Part shown: in pieces, positions 15,443 to 21,001 of the stretch | Position numbering within the stretch: the first letter of the stretch is position 1 | Layout of the letters: every line of letters starts with the position of its first letter | Assembly: GCA_947371645.1 (NCBI GenBank) | Contig: CANBQJ010000043.1 | Coordinates: forward strand, 1-21,001 | Length of the DNA stretch: 21,001 nucleotides | From: Burkholderiales bacterium | Lineage (GTDB): Bacteria > Pseudomonadota > Gammaproteobacteria > Burkholderiales > Burkholderiaceae | Direction of reading: 5' to 3' | The notes under the pieces: model-generated | What the model was told of the DNA's origin: nothing | Database searches by the model: none | The model's input: only the letters and a program-made list of their open reading frames with translations | Program-made: the position numbers and the translations under genes

Positions 15443-16174
15443 TCAGCCGCCACCAGACAGCAACTGCGCTGCCTGCTTTTCATCGGCTTCTGCGGTTTGC
15501 ATCAGCTTCATCTGGGTCTCGAACTGGCGTGCCGCGGCGATCATGGCCACCATCGTTTCAATCGGGTTGACGTTGGAGCCTTCCAGCGCCCCGTCCTGCA
15601 CACGGGCGGTGGCGTCGGCGTCGAGGTCATTGCCGGCTGCAGAGCGAAACAGGCCGTCTTCGCCCCGCACCATCTGGTCGGCAGGGGTGACCAGCTTGAG
15701 CTTGCCCACCGTCGTCTGCTGGCCATTGGCCTGCTTGGCGCTCACCGTGCCATCCTGGGCGATGGCCGGTGTGCTGCCTGCAGGGACGGTGATCGGGCCG
15801 CCGTCGCCCGTGACCTGCAAGCCGCCTTGCGTGGTCAGCACACCCTCAGGCGTGAGCGCGAACGAGCCCGCACGCGTGTAAGCCTCGGTGCCGTCCAGGG
15901 CCTGCACCGCAAACCAGGACTTGCCCTGAGCGGCCACGTCCAGGCCTCGCCCGGTGAACTGCAAGGGGCCGGCGCTGTCGTCGTAGCCCACCGTGGTCTC
16001 CAGGGCGTAGACGCGGGTGCTGGCGCCATCGCCCCGTACAGGCACGGCCCGGGTGGCCTCCAGCTCGGCCCGAAATCCGGCGGTGCTGACGTTGGCGAGG
16101 TTGTTGGAGAGCACATCCTGGCGCTGCATGTTCATCTTGGCGCCAGCCATGCTCAGGTAGATCATCCGGTCCAT
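15443..16174 (-). CDS. flgF: Flagellar proximal rod protein FlgF
   Basis: FlgF is a proximal rod subunit, 243 residues here. It begins MDRMIYLSMAGAKMNMQRQD, and the motif SNNLANVSTAGFRAEL marks the rod/hook family. The core contains GKSWFAVQALDGTEAYTRAG, aligned with the equivalent FlgG region. The C-terminus (GALEGSNVNPIETMVAMIAA then ARQFETQMKLMQTAE) is FlgF-like. A GAGG/AGG-type site lies in the 19-bp gap after flgE. Order between flgE and flgG supports the name over flgG-type paralogues. Confidence 0.97.
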   Translation of the reverse strand: MDRMIYLSMAGAKMNMQRQDVLSNNLANVSTAGFRAELEATRAVPVRGDGASTRVYALETTVGYDDSAGPLQFTGRGLDVAAQGKSWFAVQALDGTEAYTRAGSFALTPEGVLTTQGGLQVTGDGGPITVPAGSTPAIAQDGTVSAKQANGQQTTVGKLKLVTPADQMVRGEDGLFRSAAGNDLDADATARVQDGALEGSNVNPIETMVAMIAAARQFETQMKLMQTAEADEKQAAQLLSGGG

Positions 16175-16193
16175 GTTGGCCTGCCTCTATCTG

Positions 16194-17492
16194 TCAGCGC
16201 AGGTTGACGAGGGTCTGCAGCACCTGGTCTTCGGCCTTGATGCTTTGCGCATTGGCCTGGTAGGAGCGCTGCGCCACGATCATGTTGACCAGCTCACCGG
16301 TGAGGTCCACATTCGATTCTTCCAGCGCGCCAGACTGCAGCAGGCCGTAGACGCCGCTGCCTGGTGCACCCAGCGGCAGTGGGTCGCCCGACTGGTTGGT
16401 CGCCTTCCATTCGTTGTCACCCACCGGCTGCAGGCCGTTGAGGTTCTTGAAGTCGGCCAGCTGCACGCGGGCGATCGACTTGGACTGGCCGTTGGTGTAG
16501 CGTGCCTTCACCGTGCCATCGGTCTCGATCAGGAAGTCCGACAGGTTGCCCTGGGCGTAACCACCGCCACTCAGGTCGGTCACGGCCGAAGAGCCGGAGT
16601 ACTCGGTGAGGCTGTTGAGGTCCATCGTGACGCCCGTCAGAGGCTGGCCGTTCTTGCCGCCAGGGATGGAGGCGATGGTCAGCTTCGAGCCGCTGGGCAT
16701 GCTGCCATCGGGGTTGAACGTGAAGGTGTAGACGGGCTGGGGAACGCCACTGGCGTCCAGGCTGACGGACGCCGCATTGCTGTTGCCGTCGGCGCTCATG
16801 TAGACCTCCCACTGGCCGCCGGTGCCGGGGTTGGCGGCCGTGCCGTCGCCCGCATCGGGCGCGGTGATCTTCTTGAAGTAGTAGTTCAGCGCAATCGGGG
16901 CACCGTTGTCGCCGTAGGCCGTTTGCGAGGTCACGAAGTCATAGGTCTTGGAACTGGCGAAGTCCACCGGCGTCGTCGTCGGGATCACGGTGGCGCGCGC
17001 ATCCAGGTTGGCCGTCATGCTGATGGCGCTGGCCTTTTGCGGTGGCGACACGTCGTTGGTCAGCTGGATGGGGCTGCCGGCGGGGCCAGCTGGGGCGCCG
17101 CTGGCGTCCAGGGCCTGGCCCAGCAGCTTGTGGTTCATGTTGTTGACGATGAAGCCGTTGGCGTCTCGCTTGAACTGGCCGTTGCGCGAATAAACGGTCT
17201 CGCCTTGTGGCGACGACAAGGCGAAGAAGCCGCGCCCGTTGATGGCCAGGTCCAGGTTGTTGGCCGTGGTGCTGATGTTGCCCTGCGTGAACTGCTGGGC
17301 CACGGCCGCGACGCGGCTGCCGATGCCGATGCCGTTGCTGCCGCCTCCGCCCAGGGATGCCGCGTACATGTCCGCGAATTCCGCCCGGGATGACTTGGCA
17401 CCAAAGGTGTTGGCGTTGGCCACGTTGTTGCCGATCACCTCCAGGCTCTTGCTGGAACTGTTGAGGCCGGAGAGTCCTTGCTGAAAGCCCAT
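16194..17492 (-). CDS. flgE: Flagellar hook protein FlgE
   Basis: FlgE polymerises into the flexible hook. The 432-residue protein starts MGFQQGLSGLNSSSKSLEVI and continues GNNVANANTFGAKSSRAEF, the hook signature. It ends with ALEESNVDLTGELVNMIVAQ then RSYQANAQSIKAEDQVLQTL. The core GRGFFALSSPQGETVYSRNG fits domain Dc/D1. The central part (about residues 130-330) has the FlgE D2-like stretch with VSLDASGVPQPVYTFTFNPDG. Its length is close to that of other betaproteobacterial FlgE. AAAGGAAG precedes the ATG. A 73-bp gap, the widest within the operon, separates it from flgD. Confidence 0.98.
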   Translation of the reverse strand: MGFQQGLSGLNSSSKSLEVIGNNVANANTFGAKSSRAEFADMYAASLGGGGSNGIGIGSRVAAVAQQFTQGNISTTANNLDLAINGRGFFALSSPQGETVYSRNGQFKRDANGFIVNNMNHKLLGQALDASGAPAGPAGSPIQLTNDVSPPQKASAISMTANLDARATVIPTTTPVDFASSKTYDFVTSQTAYGDNGAPIALNYYFKKITAPDAGDGTAANPGTGGQWEVYMSADGNSNAASVSLDASGVPQPVYTFTFNPDGSMPSGSKLTIASIPGGKNGQPLTGVTMDLNSLTEYSGSSAVTDLSGGGYAQGNLSDFLIETDGTVKARYTNGQSKSIARVQLADFKNLNGLQPVGDNEWKATNQSGDPLPLGAPGSGVYGLLQSGALEESNVDLTGELVNMIVAQRSYQANAQSIKAEDQVLQTLVNLR

Positions 17493-17565
17493 GGCGTCTT
17501 CCTTTACGTCGGTGGCGTGATGCCAGTCAAAAAAATCGAAATCGAGGTGGTGACAAGGGCTTTGA

Positions 17566-18219
17566 TCAGCCGACTGCCTTGACCTTGCTGTAGGCCGTTG
17601 TGCCGTTCTTGCGCAGTTCCAGGTTGAGCGTGCCCGCGCTGTTGCTCACCGCGTCCACGGTGTCGGTCATCAAGGAGGTGGCGCTGACGGTCTTGCCCGC
17701 AGTGCCGGCCGTGACCTTGAAGGTGAGCCCGTCCGTGCTGGTGCCGGAGGGGGGTGTCCAGGTGAAGGAGTGCTGGCCGGTGGACACGGTGTCCTGGCTG
17801 ATGGTGTCGAGGGTGACGCCCGCGCTGCTCAGGATGTCGATGCGGACGTTGCCGGCCGCATTGGCCAGGTCGAAGCCACCGCTGGCCACGCCATCGGTGC
17901 CGACATTGAGCTGGTTGCCCTCCATGACCACCTGATGGCCCACCAGGCCGGCACCTTGCAGCATCTGCATTTGCGTCATGCTGGTGTTCATGGTGCCCAT
18001 GGTGGTGTTGAGCTTGTCGATGCCGGTCACCGTGTTGATCTGCGCCATCTGGCTGGTCACCTGGGCGTTGTCCATGGGGTTGAGCGGGTCCTGGTTCTGC
18101 ATCTGCGTCACCAGCAGCTTCAGGAAGCGGTCGGATGCGTCCGCGGCCGAAGTGCCGTTGGTGGATGTGCCAGACGTGCTGGTGGTGCTCGTCGTGTTGG
18201 TGATGGCGGTGGTGCTCAT
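17566..18219 (-). CDS. flgD: Flagellar hook assembly (cap) protein FlgD
   Basis: FlgD caps the growing hook and is discarded when FlgK arrives. The 217-residue protein has an extremely Ser/Thr-rich N-terminus (about residues 1-24) as in many FlgD export signals. The defining motif DRFLKLLVTQMQNQDPLNPM follows at about residues 30-49, leading into QMAQINTVTGIDKLN. The C-terminal half carries the FlgD Ig-like/Tudor domain with VRIDILSSAGVTLDT and HSFTWTPPSG. A GAxG-type site (AGGACG) is just upstream. The next gene is flgE, whose assembly it directs. Confidence 0.97.
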   Translation of the reverse strand: MSTTAITNTTSTTSTSGTSTNGTSAADASDRFLKLLVTQMQNQDPLNPMDNAQVTSQMAQINTVTGIDKLNTTMGTMNTSMTQMQMLQGAGLVGHQVVMEGNQLNVGTDGVASGGFDLANAAGNVRIDILSSAGVTLDTISQDTVSTGQHSFTWTPPSGTSTDGLTFKVTAGTAGKTVSATSLMTDTVDAVSNSAGTLNLELRKNGTTAYSKVKAVG

Positions 18220-18280
18220 GGGGCGTCCTGCAAAGTGGGGGAAGGGCGGGTTTGCGTCCGAGGTTCAAGAGGTCGAGAAC

Positions 18281-18691
18281 TCAACCGCTCTGGCCCATCT
18301 GGAGGGTCTTCATGAGCAGCGTCTTGGCGGTGGTCATCACCTCGACGTTGTTCTGGTAAGAACGCGAGGCAGAAATCATGTTGACCATTTCTTCAACCGG
18401 GTTCACGTTGCTGTAGGTCACGTAGCCATCGGCATCGGCCTGAGGGTGCTTGGGGTCAAGCACGCGGCGGCCGGGCGTGTTGTCTTCGGTCACCTGGCTC
18501 ACCGAGACACCCGACGTGCCCACGTCGCCCATGGGCACTGTGGTGAACACCACCTGGCGGGCCTTGTAGGGCGCGCGGTCCGGCCCGGCCACGGTGTCGG
18601 CGTTGGCCAGGTTGGAGGCCACCACGTTGAGGCGCTGGGACTGCGCGCTGACCGCGCTGCCCGACACGTTGAAAATCTGGAACATCGACAT
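18281..18691 (-). CDS. flgC: Flagellar proximal rod protein FlgC
   Basis: FlgC is a proximal rod subunit of 136 residues. It starts MSMFQIFNVSGSAVSAQSQR and continues with LNVVASNLANADTVAGPDR and PYKARQVVF, a typical FlgC N-terminal half. The C-terminal half has GYVTYSNVNPVEEMVNMISA, then SRSYQNNVEVMTTAKTLL, as in all FlgC proteins. A second in-frame ATG lies two codons on; the first is preferred because AGGAGA lies six bases upstream of it. It follows flgB after 23 bp. Confidence 0.98.
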   Translation of the reverse strand: MSMFQIFNVSGSAVSAQSQRLNVVASNLANADTVAGPDRAPYKARQVVFTTVPMGDVGTSGVSVSQVTEDNTPGRRVLDPKHPQADADGYVTYSNVNPVEEMVNMISASRSYQNNVEVMTTAKTLLMKTLQMGQSG

Positions 18692-18714
18692 GGTGGTCTC
18701 CTGGGGTCAGCCCG

Positions 18715-19152
18715 TCACTGGCCGGTGATGGCCGTGTTGAGGGTGCGCACCTGGGCATTGATGAAGCGCAGGGTGGCTTCGTAGCGCACGGTGTTGTCGG
18801 CAAAGTTGGCGCGTTCGCGGTCCATGTCGACGGTGTTGCTGTCTAGGTTGGTCTGCGAGTTGCTGGCGTAGTTCAGGGCGGGTTCTTCGCGGCTGCCGGC
18901 GGGGGCGCCGTTCAGGTTCAGGTGGCCGGCGTTGGCGGTGCTCAGGTTCAGCTTCACGCTTTGCAGGCTGCTTTGCGTCACGGAGGACTGCCCCGTGGCC
19001 TGGCGCAGGGCCTGGGCGAAGTTGAAATCGCGGGCCACGTAGTTGGGCGTGTCGGCGTTGGCGATGTTGCTGGCGATCAGGCGCTGACGCTCCGAGCGCA
19101 AGGCCAGGGCTTCGGCCTGGAAGTTCAGCGAGTCGGTGAGGCGGTTCAGCAT
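18715..19152 (-). CDS. flgB: Flagellar proximal rod protein FlgB
   Basis: FlgB is the rod subunit closest to the MS ring/export gate. From the chosen ATG it has 145 residues, starting MLNRLTDSLNFQAEALALRS, with the signature RQRLIASNIANADTPNYVAR. The C-terminus has NTVDMDRERANFADNTVRYE followed by ATLRFINAQVRTLNTAI, matching FlgB. An in-frame extension of 20 residues upstream is possible, but it lacks family similarity, and GAAGGG lies about six bases before the chosen ATG. It is the first gene of the leftward flgBCDEFGHIJKL operon and diverges from flgA. Confidence 0.97.
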   Translation of the reverse strand: MLNRLTDSLNFQAEALALRSERQRLIASNIANADTPNYVARDFNFAQALRQATGQSSVTQSSLQSVKLNLSTANAGHLNLNGAPAGSREEPALNYASNSQTNLDSNTVDMDRERANFADNTVRYEATLRFINAQVRTLNTAITGQ

Positions 19153-19392
19153 GGCGGGCCCTTCAGGAGTTGGATGTGGGGCTGTCATGGATGGTGATCG
19201 GCTGGCGTCCAAACATGAGCGGAAATAGCGGTGGTTTTGGCCTGCATCTCCTGCCCTGGTGCGAGGGGCAGCCTGCCTACAGTGAGGGCCATGTCACAAG
19301 GCCACACCTTCACCCCGCCACCGCCGGCGCAGCACCGTGCCCAACTCGGGTTGGGGGTATTGCCAGCTTCGGGCGCTGCCAGGGGCTGGACG
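19153..19392. promoter_or_regulatory. Divergent flgB / flgA intergenic region
   Basis: About 240 bp separate the two divergent flagellar transcripts, so promoters for both operons are expected here, probably under the flagellar master regulator. I could not find a convincing sigma-70, sigma-54 or sigma-28 promoter on either strand, nor a clear FlhDC-type box. Part of the region could be coding if flgA starts upstream at the ATG at 19291, but that ATG has a poorly spaced ribosome-binding site. Confidence 0.5.
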
Positions 19393-20196
19393 GTGAGCAC
19401 GCATTCGCGCATTGGCCTGGCCCCGGTACAGTGGTGGGTGGCCCTGGGCTCCATGCTGTTGTGGATGGGCGTGCTGGCCCTGGCGGCTGGCGGGGCATCG
19501 GCCCACGCCAGCACGAGTCACGAAGGCGTCCTCCCGCTGCCGTCGGAAGATCGGGCCCCCGCCGAAACCCCTGGCCTGGCCGATCAGGTGCACGCCTTTG
19601 CCATCCAGCAGGCCCAGGCCAGCACCCCCCCGGGGGCTCCCCGCGTGGAAGTCATCCTGGGCCCGCTGGACAGCCGCATCAAACTTGCACCATGTAAAAG
19701 GGTGCGCACCTACTGGCCTGCTGGCCAGCGCGCCTGGGGCAATGGGCACGTCGGGGTGCGTTGCGAGCAGGGTGGTGTGCACTGGAATGTCTACTGGCCC
19801 GTCGTGGTCCGCGTGTGGGTGCGGGGCGTGGTGGCCATGGCCCCCCTGCAAGCTGGCAAGGTGATCAGCCCTGACGACCTGCTGCTGGCCGAAGTCGACC
19901 TGGCTGCCAGGGCCTCCAGCCCTTTGCTGCACCCCGCCGACCTGCTGGGGCGGACCCTGGCCCGCGCCGTGCAGGCCGGGCAGGCCGTGCGACTTGACGA
20001 TTTGCGCGCGCGCCGTTACTTTGCGCCTGGTGAGCCCGTGGCCTTGACGGTCAAGGGCGACGGATTTCAGGTGGCGGGACAGGGTACGGCCATCACGGCA
20101 GGTGAAGAAGGCCAGTGCGCCCGCATCCGGACCGACAGCGGTCGTGTGGTGTGTGGCGTGCCCATCGGCGAGCGCCGCGCGGAGATCACCCTGTGA
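19393..20196 (+). CDS. flgA: Flagellar P-ring assembly chaperone FlgA
   Basis: FlgA is the periplasmic chaperone needed for FlgI P-ring assembly. With the GTG start the protein has 267 residues. A signal peptide (hydrophobic core WWVALGSMLLWMGVLALAAG, possible cleavage after SAHA near residue 39) is followed by an N-terminal domain with Cys101 (KLAPCKRV) and Cys124 (VGVRCEQ), conserved in FlgA. The C-terminal SAF domain has PLQAGKVISPDDLLLAEVDL, then LGRTLARAVQAGQAVRLDDL. The final GEPVALTVKGDGFQVAGQG belongs to the third subdomain. AGGGG sits about seven bases upstream of the GTG. An ATG at 19291 would put about 34 non-family residues in front and move the signal peptide inward, so it is less likely. 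Confidence 0.92.
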   Translation: MSTHSRIGLAPVQWWVALGSMLLWMGVLALAAGGASAHASTSHEGVLPLPSEDRAPAETPGLADQVHAFAIQQAQASTPPGAPRVEVILGPLDSRIKLAPCKRVRTYWPAGQRAWGNGHVGVRCEQGGVHWNVYWPVVVRVWVRGVVAMAPLQAGKVISPDDLLLAEVDLAARASSPLLHPADLLGRTLARAVQAGQAVRLDDLRARRYFAPGEPVALTVKGDGFQVAGQGTAITAGEEGQCARIRTDSGRVVCGVPIGERRAEITL

Positions 20197-20254
20197 CGAC
20201 ACACCTGCTTGCCAATTTGTCCCCCGCATCCAAGGGGTGTGGCGCGTTCCGCAT

Positions 20255-20281
20255 TAAAGTCCCAACGGCCCGCGTCGATAT
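20255..20281 (+). promoter_or_regulatory. Sigma-28 (FliA) promoter for flgM-flgN
   Basis: TAAAGTCC, an 11-base spacer, then GTCGATAT. Against the enterobacterial flagellar consensus TAAAGTTT-N11-GCCGATAA this is 6/8 and 6/8 with exact spacing, including the core TAAAG and CGATA. It lies about 45 bases before the flgM ATG in the flgA-flgM gap, the known place for a class III promoter that lets FliA drive its own anti-sigma factor. Confidence 0.8.
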
Positions 20282-20326
20282 CGCGGATGTGACCACCTGG
20301 TTCTTGCCAGGCACAAGGAGTACATC

Positions 20327-20626
20327 ATGAAGATCGGCAACCCCCTGGACAAGGCTCTGGGCGTCACCAACGCCCGGACCGAAGGGTCCACCACGACGTC
20401 AGGCAAGACGTCATCCCTTGACGGCGGCGTGAACGAGAGCGCGAAAGTCACGCTTTCATCCACCGCTGCTGGCCTGGCCAGCGGCCAGGATGGCGACATG
20501 GATGTCGACAAGGTGGCCAGCGTCAAGCAGGCCATCGACAACGGCAGCTACAAGGTCAATCCGGAAGTGATCGCAGACAAGCTGATCAGCAACGCTCGAG
20601 AGCTGCTGCAAGGCGCCTCGGCCTGA
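20327..20626 (+). CDS. flgM: Anti-sigma-28 factor FlgM
   Basis: FlgM binds and inhibits the flagellar sigma factor FliA until the hook is finished, when FlgM is exported. The 99-residue protein starts MKIGNPLDKALGV and has a Ser/Thr/Gly-rich, probably unfolded N-terminal half. The C-terminal FliA-binding helices show VASVKQAIDNGSYKVNPEVI followed by ADKLISNARELL, the standard FlgM ending. The ribosome-binding site AAGGAG is near-ideal, seven bases before the ATG. A sigma-28 promoter precedes it, giving the usual feedback loop. A flgN-like gene follows after 16 bp. Confidence 0.96.
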   Translation: MKIGNPLDKALGVTNARTEGSTTTSGKTSSLDGGVNESAKVTLSSTAAGLASGQDGDMDVDKVASVKQAIDNGSYKVNPEVIADKLISNARELLQGASA

Positions 20627-20642
20627 TCAGATTTTGCAGACC

Positions 20643-21001
20643 ATGAGCACGGTGTTCGGGCCCTCGGCGGGGCCGGCTGCGGCCTCCGCCTGGGATGAAC
20701 AGGTGAGCGCCATCGAGCGCTGCCTGGCGGTGCTGGATGCGGCGTTCGCCAACGGCGACCCCCAGCACGTCGTCAATGGTGCGCAGGCCCTGCACGAGGT
20801 GCTCACCCGTGCCATGTTGCTCATGCGTCAGCACGCCGGTTCTGGGCGGGCCCGCAGCCTGGATGCCCAGCTGATTCAGCGCCTCACCCAGGCGCAGGCG
20901 CGCGCCCGTGCCCACCAGCAAGCCGTCTTGCGTGGTCGCGTGGCCACCGAACGCACCCTGGACGTCTTGTTGCCCCGAGAGGCCGACAGCACCTACCAGG
21001 C
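20643..21001 (+). CDS. flgN: FlgN-like flagellar export chaperone, 5' part
   Basis: The frame starts at this ATG and is open to the window edge, giving 119 residues without a stop. It is mainly helical and Ala/Arg/Gln-rich, with an N-terminal helix WDEQVSAIERCLAVLDAAFA and a second helix rich in heptad-like Leu/Ala (DAQLIQRLTQAQARARAHQQ). The stretch ERTLDVLLPREADSTYQ resembles the C-terminal part of betaproteobacterial FlgN proteins, the chaperones for FlgK and FlgL. Identity rests mostly on position 16 bp behind flgM in the flgAMN order, since FlgN sequences diverge strongly. There is no strong ribosome-binding site, so coupling to flgM is likely. The true C-terminus is outside the window. 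Confidence 0.8.
   Translation, partial: MSTVFGPSAGPAAASAWDEQVSAIERCLAVLDAAFANGDPQHVVNGAQALHEVLTRAMLLMRQHAGSGRARSLDAQLIQRLTQAQARARAHQQAVLRGRVATERTLDVLLPREADSTYQ

Noticed and set aside
14642..16207. A 521-codon open frame on the + strand opposite flgG and flgF
   Set aside because: It is antisense to two clear flagellar genes and its His/Gly/Ala-rich translation matches no protein type, so I treat it as a codon-bias shadow.
19195..19202. GCCGATCA on the - strand as a sigma-28 -10 element for flgB
   Set aside because: The expected -35 element 11 bases upstream is absent (CGCTCATG), so the match is probably chance.
20200..20241. CACACC/GGTGTG and CCCC/GGGG inverted repeats after flgA as a terminator
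   Set aside because: The stems compete with each other, loops are long, and no T-run follows; the flgM promoter begins just after.

Overview
The window is GC-rich, with coding third positions mostly G or C, and is packed with genes. Its gene content and order suggest a betaproteobacterium, probably Burkholderiales. The pointers are a Cupriavidus-type fdsACD soluble formate dehydrogenase locus and a complete flgBCDEFGHIJKL operon divergent from flgA-flgM-flgN. I cannot name the genus from sequence alone. I found no tRNA, rRNA, CRISPR array, insertion sequence or phage gene.

Left part (1-2372, + strand): the 3' end of an NAD-dependent formate dehydrogenase operon. It holds the C-terminal part of the molybdenum/tungsten alpha subunit FdsA, the sulfurtransferase-like maturation factor FdsC/FdhD, and the small subunit FdsD. 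FdsA is interrupted by an apparent one-base deletion near 354.

Middle part (2345-8698, - strand): housekeeping and stress genes. In transcription order, a nitrobindin-like heme-binding protein is followed by two glutathione S-transferases with gaps of about 10 bp, which suggests an operon. An MtfA-type zinc peptidase lies 82 bp further down and converges on, and slightly overlaps, fdsD. Further right are a single-span FliL-like protein, the SrkA (YihE) stress kinase, a small unrecognised membrane protein, and an EAL-like/HDOD signalling protein placed 9 bp behind flgL.

Right part (8708-21001): the flagellar rod-hook-ring operon on the - strand, in the order flgB, C, D, E, F, G, H, I, J, K, L. 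The genes have short gaps or stop/start overlaps (TGATG at flgI-flgJ, ATGA at flgG-flgH). Together they encode the proximal and distal rod, hook cap and hook, P and L rings, rod cap/muramidase and the hook-filament junction. On the + strand, flgA (P-ring chaperone), flgM (anti-sigma-28) and the start of a flgN-like chaperone gene run off the right edge. A convincing sigma-28 (FliA) promoter precedes flgM.

The region is largely orthodox. The best leads for a second look are the fdsA frameshift, the HDOD protein behind flgL, the FliL-like gene away from any fliLMN cluster, a perfect 10-bp inverted repeat over the flgI start codon, and the nitrobindin/GST/GST cluster.
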